Positions 17,881 through 28,100 of a stretch of 64,000 nt of DNA are shown in pieces. This DNA comes from G963677445 sp963678275 (GTDB taxonomy: Bacteria; Bacteroidota; Ignavibacteria; Ignavibacteriales; Melioribacteraceae): the NCBI GenBank assembly GCA_963678275.1, contig OY782765.1, positions 2,356,001 through 2,420,000 of the forward strand. The letters are read 5' to 3'. The position numbers were made by a program, and so were the translations under genes. Position 1 is the first letter of the stretch. Each line of letters starts with the position of its first letter. The notes beneath the pieces were generated by a model. The model did no database searches. It saw only the letters and a program-made list of their open reading frames with translations, and was not told where the DNA came from.

Positions 17881-18456
17881 TCACCTGTGATAGCTTAAGG
17901 TCATTTCCATTTTACCGATTATTTCCCGGAACGATCTTTGATTTTCCGGCCGGCCATTTTGCATAACGTAACTCATACCCTGCACGATCATCAAATTTAA
18001 AAGTAATTTTTCACTGTTTCCCCTGTAACAAGAATTCAGGCCCTTTAAAGTTGAATCATCAAAAATACCTGTAATCCTAACCCTGCTGTGCCTCTCTCCA
18101 TTGTTGCCGAGAAAATTTATTATGTGCTGAATAACGGAAATAATCCCGGGCACATCTGATAATACAGCCAGCAATAAAGCCATATCTGCCATTCTCTGTG
18201 AAGGATATTCATCCGCTCTGAGAGGAGTCTGGTAGTTTACAAAATAATACTCCCTCACCAAATCTTTCAGACTGATAATATCATTAAGATTAGCGGGAAA
18301 GAGAGGGGAAGATTTAAGAAATTCGATTTCCTCCCACCCTTCCCACTCAGGAACGGCGCGCCGGGAAATGCCAAAAAAAACCTCATCTTTTTCATTTTTA
18401 ATATATTTTTCGATATGCCAAAGCAGTCTTTGATATGAAATCTCAAAATCGGCCAT
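17881..18456 (-). CDS. GH108-like (secretion activator / N-acetylmuramidase family) protein
   Basis: A 191-residue soluble protein without a signal peptide. The pattern FFGISRRAVPEW, then LKDLVREYYFVNYQTPL, then ADMALLLAVLSDVPG, then a peptidoglycan-binding-like tail with RITGIFDDSTLKGLN and FREIIGKMEMTL, follows the layout of GH108/PG_binding_3 phage-type lysozymes. However, the usual HEGGY...DPGG stretch before GIS is shortened to IKNEKDEVFF, so activity is doubtful. It sits alone between two tRNA genes and beside a MITE, consistent with a prophage relic. Family assignment is by eye and moderate. Confidence 0.5.
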   Translation of the reverse strand: MADFEISYQRLLWHIEKYIKNEKDEVFFGISRRAVPEWEGWEEIEFLKSSPLFPANLNDIISLKDLVREYYFVNYQTPLRADEYPSQRMADMALLLAVLSDVPGIISVIQHIINFLGNNGERHSRVRITGIFDDSTLKGLNSCYRGNSEKLLLNLMIVQGMSYVMQNGRPENQRSFREIIGKMEMTLSYHR

Positions 18457-18551
18457 AACTCCTCATCATTAAAGATATAATATCCTGAAATGATTATCGC
18501 CTGTTAAAAGTTCAAGTGAAGCGGGATTTGGGATAGGAAAGACCGGAATGG

Positions 18552-18624
18552 AGCGGGCAACGGGACTCGAACCCGCGACATTCAGCTTGGGAAGCTGACA
18601 CTCTACCAACTGAGTTATGCCCGC
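18552..18624 (-). tRNA. tRNA-Gly (anticodon CCC)
   Basis: On the minus strand: acceptor GCGGGCA/TGCCCGC, D arm ACTC...GAGT, anticodon stem TCAGC/GCTGA with loop TTCCCAA (anticodon CCC), T arm GCGGG-TTCGAGT-CCCGT, discriminator T. CCA is not encoded. Confidence 0.96.
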
Positions 18625-18710
18625 AGAGTTAATTTTCTGTAAAATAAATATTAACAAATAAATTATCAACTCTTTTTTGTAAATTAATTTCCTGATAAAA
18701 ATCTTCTTAA

Positions 18711-19388
18711 ATGAAAAAACTGAATAAAAAACAGCGCCGGATAATTGAAACATCAATCCTTGTCGCCGCCTCTCTTATAATAATATTATTATGGGATACC
18801 TGGCTGGTTTATCCTGTAAAACTTCTGGTTGTGCTGCTGCACGAAATGAGTCATGGTCTTATGGCCCTCCTTACGGGTGGTAAAGTTATCGGACTGAAAA
18901 TTTCGGGCAATCTTGGCGGGACATGCGCGACTGTGGGTGGTATACATGTGCTCATTGTTTCGGCCGGCTATCTTGGCAGCCTCGCTTTCGGAGCAGCTCT
19001 TTTTGTATCAGCATATAATAAAAAACACAGTTTGTGGACTTCCGTAATTCTTGGAATTTTGATCATTCTTTTCGCTCTTTTTTATATTAATGGAGTAAGC
19101 GGAGTATTATTCGCTCTTTTAATCGCTATTGCCCTTATTCTTTCAGCTTTGTTTATTCCGGAAAAATATCATAAATGGGGGATAAAATTTCTTGGGCTGA
19201 CAAGTATAATGTATGTGATCACAGATATAAAATCTGATCTTCTGACACTTGAATACAGGCAAAGCGACGCCCAGATTTTATTTGGACTAACAGGAATCCC
19301 CGCTCTCTTCTGGGGGATTCTCTGGTTCCTGATCGCTTTAACGGCAGTATGGTTCCTCCTGAAATACAGTTTCAAAAAAGGTTTTTGA
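18711..19388 (+). CDS. M50B-like membrane metalloprotease
   Basis: A 225-residue polytopic membrane protein. The N-terminal helix (IIETSILVAASLIIILLW) is followed by HEMSHGLMALLTGG, an HExxH zinc site placed in the membrane as in site-2-type M50B proteases. About five more hydrophobic helices follow. The glycine-rich GGTCATVGG segment after the zinc motif also fits the family. The substrate is unknown. It is a single gene, divergent from tRNA-Gly. Confidence 0.75.
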   Translation: MKKLNKKQRRIIETSILVAASLIIILLWDTWLVYPVKLLVVLLHEMSHGLMALLTGGKVIGLKISGNLGGTCATVGGIHVLIVSAGYLGSLAFGAALFVSAYNKKHSLWTSVILGILIILFALFYINGVSGVLFALLIAIALILSALFIPEKYHKWGIKFLGLTSIMYVITDIKSDLLTLEYRQSDAQILFGLTGIPALFWGILWFLIALTAVWFLLKYSFKKGF

Positions 19389-19479
19389 ATTCAATCGTTT
19401 CACCGGTATTTTATTCCTGGCAGGACGATAATAACAACAGTCATCTCTTAAATGAGCAAGTAACATTTATGATGCTTAC

Positions 19480-19740
19480 TGCTAACTCATAAACTGGCAG
19501 AGCCAGAAGCAATGAGGAATTACGAATTACGAATTACGAATTAGTTTTCCCAGGAATATATTTTTTGAATCGAATCTGCTTTGGAGAAGCAGCATTATTG
19601 TAGTAAAGAACAAAAAAAATATAGTAAGATCCCTGTAGGGGATCAACAGAGCAAAGCTAAGAAAAAGCTACAATCCAAATAGTCACCAAATATTTTGCCA
19701 TTTTGCGTAGAATTTAACTGCTTACGGAGTAATCTGGCAG
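19480..19740. repeat. Interspersed repeat D, copy 1
   Basis: Matches 54770-55036: ggcagagccagaa start, gaattacgaattacgaatta, then ttttgaatcgaatctgcttt, ggagaagcagcattattg, and gatccctgtaggggatcaac. It ends in the junction ttttgcgtagaatttaactg and cttacggagtaat. It contains the hairpin GATCCCtgtaGGGGATC and no gene. Confidence 0.75.
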
Positions 19741-20165
19741 AGCCAGAAGTGAAGAGCGGTTAGTGGAGAGTGAAGAGTTATAAATTCTTCTCTGATTTTT
19801 TAATACCCCGATTTCGATGACGGCTTCGATTTGGATTTCTATGGCTAACATATATCCAGCCAATCATTTTAATCACCTCATTCCTCTTCTGAATTTTTTA
19901 CCCGATCATTAGATAATTCCTTAGAATATAGCGCCCGTTTGAATAAGGTTAATAAGGTTTTGTTTGGTCGGGTGGTTTCCTATGCTACTAAGGTTAAAAA
20001 ATCAAAAATAAGGTTTCTTTTAATCTTCGTGGAATTTTGTGATTTTGTGGCCTGTTTTTAGCAATATTTTCACTCTTGAAATTGCTTTATAATTTAAATT
20101 ATTAATTGTTCATTATTAATTATTAATTAAATTCCTGCCATTTTGCGCAGAATTTAACTGCTAAT
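19741..20165. repeat. Interspersed repeat A, copy 2
   Basis: Shares with 39060-39548 the opening agaagtg..gtggttagtg, the gatttcgatgacggcttcga block, tcattagataattccttaga, the ttaataaggtt block, and the end gcgcagaatttaactgctaa. It is non-coding and abuts repeat D in the same orientation. Confidence 0.75.
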
Positions 20166-20179
20166 GAAATGTTTAATAC

Positions 20180-21481
20180 TTAACTTTTCGCCTCTTTTAC
20201 AGGGGGATCTTTAACATAGGTAAGTATTATCAGTCCGACAATAAAAAACAGACCAATTGATACGATTGCAATTCTCTGGCTACCGCTGAGAAAGCTGGCA
20301 AATCCGAATACCAGCGGCCCGAGCACAGCCGAGCTTTTACCGAAAAATGAAAAAAATCCAAAAAATTCAGTCTTCTTTTCAAAAGGCGTCAGCTTGGACA
20401 TAAGACTTCTGCTTGTCGATTGTGTAGCGCCCATCACGCTGCCTGCAAGAAGCCCTATTACGTAAAAACTGTTATGCATAACTGTGGTAAGGTCTGTATT
20501 GAAAAGGCCGGATAAAAACCTGGTGAGAAATGTATCGGCGCTCGTAAAATATGCCACAATAATTGTAAATATCCAGATAAAAAGGGAATAAACAATAGCT
20601 CTTTTCTGCCCTGAAGAATCAGCTATAATGCCGAATATCACAGCGCCGAGAATAGCGGTTGTCTGGACAACAATGAAAAATATTATTAAGTCATTGGTTG
20701 TAAAACCAAGAGTTGTGCTCGCATAATTACCTGAAAAAAAGATGACCGTATTTACCCCTTCGATATAAAAGAAAAAAGCCAGAAGAAAAGTCGCAAGGTT
20801 CCTGTAATTCTTAAGATTGGTAATTGTGTTGTAAACTCTTCTGAAGCCAATACGAAAATAAGATTCCGCGGTTTCAGGTTTTTTTCTTTTTTCTTTAAGA
20901 AAGAGGAAAAGGGGGAGAGCAAAAATCAGGAAAAAGAGAGCTGAGAGGGGAAAGGTTTCACTAATCTTTTCGGCCTGAATTAATGGGAATGAAATGCCCA
21001 GTGAAGCCAGTGAACCAAAATAACCGAGGGCGTAACCATAACCGCTCACTCTGCCATAATTTTTGGGGGTAGTAAGTTCAGGCAGGAAGGCATCATAAAA
21101 TACGAGTCCAGCTTCAAAGCCGATATTCGCTATTACAAAAAGAATGACCCCGAGAAGTATATCGCCGGGACCAACAAAATAGAGCAGCGCGGTGCCCGAA
21201 ATACACAACGCGGTAAAAAAAAGGAGAAATCTTTTTTTGCCGGTGGAAAAGTCGGATATTGCCCCGAGAACGGGTGAAATAAATGCAGTTATTACCATCG
21301 CCAGACTTATCGCGAGGCTCCAGTAAAGGTCTCCTATTGATTCGCCTCCGGCGACGACATCTTTAAAATATACGGCGTAAATAAATGTGACAACAACAAT
21401 CGAAAAAGAGGTGTTCGCGAAGTCGAAAAGTGACCAGACAAATATGGGAAAATTTCTACGATTTCTTTGGGAGCGAAACAT
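20180..21481 (-). CDS. MFS transporter, UMF1 (Atg22-like) family
   Basis: A 433-residue integral membrane protein with about 12 TM helices. The opening FVWSLFDFANTSFSIVVVTF is the characteristic UMF1 signature, and GAISDFSTGKKR is the MFS motif-A-like loop after TM2. The substrate is not predictable; yeast Atg22 exports amino acids from the vacuole. Its start overlaps the end of nusB by 26 bp, with no separate ribosome binding site, suggesting translational coupling. Confidence 0.85.
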   Translation of the reverse strand: MFRSQRNRRNFPIFVWSLFDFANTSFSIVVVTFIYAVYFKDVVAGGESIGDLYWSLAISLAMVITAFISPVLGAISDFSTGKKRFLLFFTALCISGTALLYFVGPGDILLGVILFVIANIGFEAGLVFYDAFLPELTTPKNYGRVSGYGYALGYFGSLASLGISFPLIQAEKISETFPLSALFFLIFALPLFLFLKEKRKKPETAESYFRIGFRRVYNTITNLKNYRNLATFLLAFFFYIEGVNTVIFFSGNYASTTLGFTTNDLIIFFIVVQTTAILGAVIFGIIADSSGQKRAIVYSLFIWIFTIIVAYFTSADTFLTRFLSGLFNTDLTTVMHNSFYVIGLLAGSVMGATQSTSRSLMSKLTPFEKKTEFFGFFSFFGKSSAVLGPLVFGFASFLSGSQRIAIVSIGLFFIVGLIILTYVKDPPVKEAKS

Positions 21482-21926
21482 CTACGAGTCCCCTGCCGCT
21501 TTTTTTCAGTTCACCCTTGTCCCTGAGATCTATCAGAATTCCGTCAAGGATGCCATTGATAAACTTACCGCTTTTTGCTGTGCTGTATTCTTTCGCTATC
21601 TCAATAACTTCATTAATAGAAACTTTTGGCGGAATATCGGGGAAAAACATAAGCTCGGCAATTCCGATTCTCAGCAATAATTTATCAATAAGAGCTATAC
21701 GATTCAGCTCCCAGTTGGCAACTCTTTCAAATATTTTTTTGTCAATTTCCGGGGTATTGCCAACAACTTTATTAATGAGGGATATTCCAAAATCTTTATC
21801 AGCTTTGTTGTCTATATCGGCAAGAATTCCATTGGTCAGTCTTGTCAGATCTTCCCGGTGCATTTCATAAGCATAAAGAACCTGCAAAGTTCTTTCTCTT
21901 AACACTCTTCTGTTACTTTTCTTCAC
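21456..21926 (-). CDS. nusB: Transcription antitermination factor NusB
   Basis: 156 residues, the usual NusB length. The RNA-binding N-terminal RRVLRERTLQVLYAYEM (equivalent to the RxxARxxAxQxLY motif) and the C-terminal LRIGIAELMFFPDIPPKVSI and NEVIEIAKEYSTAKSGKFIN segments are diagnostic. It acts with NusA/E/G in rRNA antitermination. The start is GTG with AGGAT ten bases upstream. Confidence 0.93.
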   Translation of the reverse strand: MKKSNRRVLRERTLQVLYAYEMHREDLTRLTNGILADIDNKADKDFGISLINKVVGNTPEIDKKIFERVANWELNRIALIDKLLLRIGIAELMFFPDIPPKVSINEVIEIAKEYSTAKSGKFINGILDGILIDLRDKGELKKSGRGLVDVSLPKKS

Positions 21927-22017
21927 AATATCAAATCCTAAAAAATAAAAATCGAGTCATGAAAAATAAGGTATCCGAATGAAATTAAAAACCATTATCT
22001 AAAAATTAACTGAACAT

Positions 22018-23127
22018 TCACGTTGAAACATGATTTATTTTCCGCTTTCCGGCAGTTGATCCTGAATAAATTCCTGAAATTTTACCGATCATATCCAGTC
22101 TTTCTTCAGCTCTTTTATTTGATGCCTGATATGTTGGTATTTTTTCACTGTTTGAAACAGCTATTATTTTCTTAACTATTTCATAAATTTCTTCCGCCTG
22201 TTTCATGGCTCTGTCCTGGCGGTAGCCTCCGAATTCACTTGCCACATTTATCAGTCCGCCCGCGTTAATCACATAATCGGGGGCATATAATATTCCTTTA
22301 TTCATCAGCAGAGCTCCATCTCTTTCCTCATCCTCAAGCTGATTATTGGCGCCGCCGGCAATGATACTGAATTTCATTTTATCTATCGTTTCACCATTTA
22401 TTATCCCTCCCATGGCGCAGGGTGAAAAAATGTCCGCTTCAATTTCATAAATCTCTTCCGGACGAACAAAATATGCTTTTACAGTTTCGAGCACTCTTTT
22501 TACTTTTTCTTCATAAATATCAGATATATATATTTCAGCGCCTTCATTATATAAATGCTCACAAAGATAGCGGCTTAGCTGCCCGGCTCCCTGAACGGCG
22601 ATTTTCCTGTTTTGAAGTGAATCGGTTCCCCATACTTCATGAGCGCAGGCTTTCATTCCCACATAAACTCCGTAGGCAGTAACCGGTGAAGGATCGCCGG
22701 ACCCCCCGAGAGCTTTGGAAATACCGGCCACATAATCTGTTTCCATTTTCACATATTCCATATCCTTTACGGTTGTGCCCACATCTTCGGCAGTGATATA
22801 TCTTCCTGCCAGCCCGTCGACAAATCTTCCGAATGTGCGAAATAACATTTCATTTTTCGCGGTGGCCGAATCACCGATTATTACCGCGCATCCCCCACCC
22901 AGGTTTAATCCGGCCACAGCCGCTTTATATGTCATTCCCCGTGATAACCTGAGTACATCTTTAAGCGCGGAATCGACATTTGAATATTTCCACATTCTTG
23001 TGCCTCCGATAGCCGGTCCGAGCGTTGTGTTATGTATAGCGATTATCGCTTTTAGTCCCGCTTCCCTGTTATAACAATATAAAATTTCTTCGTGCCCGTA
23101 TTCCTCCATCATATCAAAATTGTTCAT
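22018..23127 (-). CDS. Leucine (Glu/Leu/Phe/Val) dehydrogenase homologue lacking the catalytic lysine
   Basis: 369 residues from an ATG preceded by GGAGG; an upstream in-frame TTG at 23145 overlaps that ribosome site and is unlikely. The family signature GPAIGGTRMW and substrate lysine K68 (RGMTYKAAVAG) are present. The active-site stretch reads NLGGGCAVII: residue 80, the catalytic Lys of leucine dehydrogenases, is Cys (codon TGC, 22888-22890). The Rossmann part has VQGAGQLSRYL rather than the usual GxGxVG, with ACGxPxx-type SPCAMGG and AGGANNQL intact. It is thus a complete protein with altered chemistry or a relic enzyme. It lies 22 bp after the DUF218 gene in a minus-strand operon. Confidence 0.88.
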   Translation of the reverse strand: MNNFDMMEEYGHEEILYCYNREAGLKAIIAIHNTTLGPAIGGTRMWKYSNVDSALKDVLRLSRGMTYKAAVAGLNLGGGCAVIIGDSATAKNEMLFRTFGRFVDGLAGRYITAEDVGTTVKDMEYVKMETDYVAGISKALGGSGDPSPVTAYGVYVGMKACAHEVWGTDSLQNRKIAVQGAGQLSRYLCEHLYNEGAEIYISDIYEEKVKRVLETVKAYFVRPEEIYEIEADIFSPCAMGGIINGETIDKMKFSIIAGGANNQLEDEERDGALLMNKGILYAPDYVINAGGLINVASEFGGYRQDRAMKQAEEIYEIVKKIIAVSNSEKIPTYQASNKRAEERLDMIGKISGIYSGSTAGKRKINHVST

Positions 23128-23148
23128 AACCTTTTCCTCCGTCAAATT

Positions 23149-24165
23149 TCATATAGCGAATAACCAGAAAATAAGTAATCCCATTGTTTCTCTCAACCTG
23201 TAATAGAGAAGTTTTCTCCAGTTAAGCTCCAGACCTGAGGCTGCGCCTTTTGCGTTTACGTTATAAAATTTACACATTTCCATAACCCTTTTCAGGTGAA
23301 AGTCATCAGTAATGATAATAATATCATTAATTCTGTGTTTCTTTTGAAGAATTTTTTTTATAAATATAATCTGGGCGGCGGTAGTAGTTGTGTTAGCTTC
23401 CATAAGCAGCGCCCTTTGAGGAATTCCCTGTTCGAGCAGCAGATTCCTTGCCGCCACTGCTTCGCTTATCTCTCCCGGCGCGTTCGACCCCGTCAACTGA
23501 ATTTTTTTTATTCGCCCCGATTTATACAATTCATCCGCTTTTAATATCCTTCCGCGGAATATCGGGCTGGGTTTATTGTTGCTCCAGACTGCCGCCCCGA
23601 GCACTACCCCCACATCATATTTTTTTCCATCGCTTTCCGCTAATTCTGATTCAGAAAGGAATCTGCCATAAAAGAAGGTAAAAACAATAATTATCATAAT
23701 CAGAAGAGCTGTCATGCTTGCCGCTCTGATAAAGACAAAACTTTTCTGCGGAAGCGTCAGGCCCCATATTAAAACCAGAGTATAAATGTGAATTGTTTTT
23801 GAAAAGATAAGGAGTCCGGCTGTAAGAGTTTTTCTGAAAGGATAAGAAAATATATAAAACTCCCCTGTCGGCAGGTAACCAAGCCCGGTGAAAACAGCCC
23901 CTGTCAGAGAAATAAGTGATAGCAGAGATAAAACCAGTATGATTTTAAAAAAGGCTCCGTGATCTTTATTATACAGAAAAAACTGAAGGACCAGTCCTGC
24001 TATCATTGCTGAAGTAAAAATAATATTCAGGATATTCCCTGTATAAAAAAAGGAAAAGTCGCTGAATGACAGCCTGTTCTGATAATACTTAAAGAAAAAT
24101 GTGATAAGTAAATCGAATAGACTAATTGCTATCAGTGAGTATATTATTTTTTTTTGATTTTTCAA
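23149..24165 (-). CDS. DUF218 / ElyC-SanA-YdcF family membrane protein
   Basis: 338 residues. Five or so TM helices in the first 165 residues are followed by a periplasmic DUF218 domain: DVGVVLGAAVWSNNKPSPIF, then RILKADELYKSG, TGSNAPGEISEA and LMEANTTTTAAQ. The family is linked to envelope polysaccharide and peptidoglycan homeostasis; the exact reaction is unknown. The TTG start directly abuts the stop of the ABC ATPase gene (TAATTG), so the genes are coupled. Confidence 0.82.
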   Translation of the reverse strand: MKNQKKIIYSLIAISLFDLLITFFFKYYQNRLSFSDFSFFYTGNILNIIFTSAMIAGLVLQFFLYNKDHGAFFKIILVLSLLSLISLTGAVFTGLGYLPTGEFYIFSYPFRKTLTAGLLIFSKTIHIYTLVLIWGLTLPQKSFVFIRAASMTALLIMIIIVFTFFYGRFLSESELAESDGKKYDVGVVLGAAVWSNNKPSPIFRGRILKADELYKSGRIKKIQLTGSNAPGEISEAVAARNLLLEQGIPQRALLMEANTTTTAAQIIFIKKILQKKHRINDIIIITDDFHLKRVMEMCKFYNVNAKGAASGLELNWRKLLYYRLRETMGLLIFWLFAI

Positions 24166-24950
24166 TTAACCGGGCAAAATAAGTATGTTAAAATTAGCAT
24201 CCTTGTTAGGATTAAAGATTTCAGATTCAACCTGAAAAATCTTTTTTATATTGTCTTTATTAAGCACTCTGGATGTTGGTCCGTCAAGTTTTACCAATCC
24301 TTCCTGAAGCACGATAATTCTTTCGGTATAGCTGGCAGAGATGTTCAGATCATGTGAAACCATGATAATTGTAATTTCAGAATTGCTGTTAAGTTCCTTC
24401 AGCAGATTCATCACAGAAATCTGATGGTGAAGATCAAGATGTGAGTTAGGCTCATCGAGAAGTAAAATATCAGGTTCCTGGGCAAGAGCCCTGGCAATCA
24501 AAGCTCTCTGTGCCTCGCCCCCCGAAACTTCATTAATTCCTTTTTCTTCGAGCCCCTTCATCCCTGTAAATTCAATTGCCTGTTTAACTATCTCATGGTC
24601 ACTTTCTTTTTCAAATCCTGTCAGGCCCAGCCAGGGATGCCGGCCCATAGCAACCATTTCATAAACGGAATAGGGAAATACAACATCATAACTCTGTGGA
24701 ACAAAAGCTATTTTCCTCGCGGTTTCGGCAGGTTTATAACTATAAATGCTTTTACCATTCAGAAGAATTTCACCTTCAATAACTTTCAGATAACCGGAAA
24801 TCAATTTCAGCAAGGTCGATTTGCCCGAACCGTTCGGGCCCGCGACCGAGACAATTCTCCGCTTCCTATCTTCATTTCAGGAATTTCAAGTCTGAAAGCG
24901 TCAGAAGCTTTTTTATTGTACTGATATGTAATATTTTTAAGCTCAATCAA
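24166..24950 (-). pseudogene. ABC transporter ATP-binding protein (FecE/BtuD type), single-base frameshift
   Basis: The intact downstream frame (from 24813) has the Q-loop FVPQSYD, signature VSGGEAQRALIARAL, Walker B DILLLDEP and the H-loop VSHDLN. Walker A (GPNGSGKST) is in the same frame just upstream. The N terminus (IELKNITYQYNKK, from a TTG at 24950) is in a different frame. The frames meet near 24850-24853, where restoring one base after GAATTG would give a continuous protein of about 260 residues. No permease or binding protein lies nearby, so it is an orphan. It may be a decaying iron-siderophore/B12-type importer ATPase or a sequencing error. Confidence 0.8.
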
Positions 24951-25023
24951 AATAGTAAGACCATCAAAGTTATCAGGGCAGTCAAACTAAAAAAAATCAG
25001 GAAAATATCATAGAAATAAAATA

Positions 25024-25070
25024 AAAAAACCGGCATTCCGGAACATAAAAACATCCGGGCTGCCGGTGAA
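25024..25070 (-). terminator. Terminator of the RND efflux operon
   Basis: On the minus strand ACCGGCAGCCCGG pairs with CCGGAATGCCGGT around an AT-rich loop and is followed by TTTTTTTATT, about 35 bp after the RND pump stop codon. Confidence 0.85.
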
Positions 25071-25101
25071 AAAAGTGAATTACTTTATTAAAATGCTTTT
25101 G

Positions 25102-28100
25102 CTATGAGGCAAAAATCCTCCTGAAAAATCGTTTTAATACTATTCCCGTATCTGTAAAAATGGAATAAATAACCGGAACGATCACAAGTGTAAGAACGGT
25201 GCCGAAAAGAAGGCCGAAGATAACTGCCACACCCATAGAGCGCCAGAATTGTGTGTCCGCTCCCCCTGATTCGAAAGAAAATGAATAAATATCAAACCCA
25301 AAACCAAAGGTCAGGGGTATCAGGCCGAGTATTGTTGTAATAGCTGTGAGCGTAACCGGCCTGAACCTTCGGATGCCTGCCCGGACAACAGCTTCGGATA
25401 CAGTGTATCCCCTGCTCCTGAGAATATTTATATAATCCATTAGCACAATGTTGTTATTCACTACCACTCCGACCAGACTTATAACCCCTATTCCGGTCAT
25501 AATAATACCAAATGGCATTGCAAAAAATATAAGCCCCATGAATACGCCGATAAGAGAAATTAAAACCGCCAGCATAATAATAAGCGGCTGGGCGAGTGAA
25601 TTAAACTGAATCACCAGTATTAGGAAAATACCGAGAAAGGCAAAACCAAAAGCTTTCATTAAAAACGCCGCCGCCTTAGCCTGCTCTTCATCCTGTCCTG
25701 TAAATTCAACACGATAGCCGGGAGGCATTTGAAAATCCTTAAGGGATTCTTTTACCTCAGCCAGCACTGCATTTTTATTATAACCCTCCTTTACATTCGC
25801 AGCAACAGTTATAACCCGGTTGAGGTCTTTCCTTCTGATTGTGCTTGGTCCATATTCATAAGATATTTCGGCAACCGCCGAAAGAGGAACACTCAAAGTT
25901 TTACCCTTATTATCATTATAATTTATTCTCAGGTTTTTCAGCATGGTTACATTTTCACGCTGCGATTCCTTCAGCCTGACAGTAATATCATATTCCTCTT
26001 CATTTATTCTGTATTTGGAAGCTTCGAATCCGTTTATCGCGGTACGGATACTGTTTGCTATCAGTGAAGTATTCATCGAAAAAAGGGCGGCTTTTTCACG
26101 GTCGATCATAACTCTTATCTCGGGACGGCCTACATCATAATCATCCTTCAGATCAACAACACCGGGAATCTTTTCGATGATCTTTTTAATGCGGGAGGCA
26201 ATCCCCCCCATCAGGTCAAAATCATCTCCTATAATCTCAATATTTACCGGCGCTCCGACGGGAGGACCCATATCCTCTTTTTTCACCTCTATTTCGGCTC
26301 CGGCAATATCCGAAACAGCTTCACGGATATCTTTCATTGTCTCAGCCGAGGGTGATTTCCTCTCTTCATAGTCAACAAACTGAACAGTTATTGTGGAGAT
26401 ATCGGGAGTAGTCGTCCCGCCGCTGAAAATATTATTCGATTTGCCAACTTCGGCAACAAATTCCCTGACGTTGCCGCCGAGAAAGGTTTCCAGTTTTTTC
26501 TCAATTTTACCTGAAATACGGTCGGTCATATCAAGGTTCGTTCCGCTTGGAGCGTCAACGGTTACAAAAATTCTGTCGGGATCAACATCGGGGAAAAATT
26601 CAACACCATGATCAAAAATTCCGTAAAGGCTGATAATGAAAACAAGTGTTAATATCGCGCCGGTAAATACCTTCAGCCGGTTGTTGGTAAATATAAATAT
26701 TATACCCACACCAAGAATAATATTGATAAACAAGGCCAGAAAAGAATTTAAAAAGGCCAGGGACATTATGGAAACCGATAAAGGCATGAAAATAAAAAAC
26801 ACTATTAATCCCAGGATATTTCTCTTATGTACCGGCTGATTTTCATTTCTCTGAGATCCTATTGTAAACTTTAGGAATTTCTCATAAATGACAACAGTTT
26901 TTGTAAGAAGCACTTCATCAAAAAAACGATGTAATTTATTTACGGGACTGGTTAATTTTGAGAAAAAACCTCTCCCGGTTTTTTTACTCTCAAGTTTCAT
27001 GAATTTTGAGGCAACCACCGGATTGATAACCAATCCGACAAATAATGATGAAGCGAGAGTGATAATAAGCGTCATGGGAAGGTAACTCATAAATTCACCA
27101 ACAACACCTTCCCAGAAAAGTATTGGAGCAAATGCCATCAGGGTGGTAAGTGTTGATGTGGTAATAGGCCAGGCCACTTCTTTCGCCCCCGCTTTCGCCG
27201 CCGAGAACAGGTCTTTACCCTCTTCCAGAAACTTGTAGATATTCTCAATAATTACAATGGCGTTATCAACGAGCATACCCAGGGCGAGAATAAGAGAAAA
27301 AAGGACAATAAAATTAAGTGTTATTCCCATAACCGATAGCACAATAAAACTTATCAGCATACTCAGCGGTATCGCTATCGCAACAAAAAAGGCATTCCTC
27401 AAACCGAGAAGTGTAAATAGAATCAGAAGCACCAGCACAAGGCCTGAAAAAATATTGTTTTCCAGATTTTTCACACTTCTCTTAATATCTTTTGAAAAAT
27501 CCACCGTAAGTGTAAACTTAACATTATCGGGAAGTTCGGTATCATACCTGGTGATGATATTTTTAACCTGGTCGGCAATTTCAATGATGTTAGCTCCGAG
27601 CCGCTTGGAAATCGACACCGAAACACCTTCAACCCCGTTCAGGCGGGCATAGGTGTTTCGCTCCTTAAAATCATAATTAACTTCGGCGACATCCCTGACA
27701 TATATCGGGAATCCATCCCTGATCTTTACTACCAGGTCATCTATTATATATGGTTTCTCAAATTCACCCGGGACTCTTACAAGAAAACTTTTGTTATTGA
27801 CATCTATCGATCCGCCGGGGATTGTTTTGTTTTCATTGGAAATGGCATTTATTACATCATCGAACCGGATGTTATAGTGCACAAGTTTGTTTATATCCAC
27901 ATCAACTTTAACCTCTCTTTCAAGACCGCCGCTGATGCTTACTTCAAGCACTCCGTCAATGTTCTCTATATCATCTTTCATATCCTCGGCTATATCCTTT
28001 AGCTGAACAAGTCCTTGTGGACCATTTATGTTAAAGATGATAATGGGGAATTCCGAAAAGTTAAACTCGATTATTTCCGGTTTTTCCGCGTCCGCCGGAA

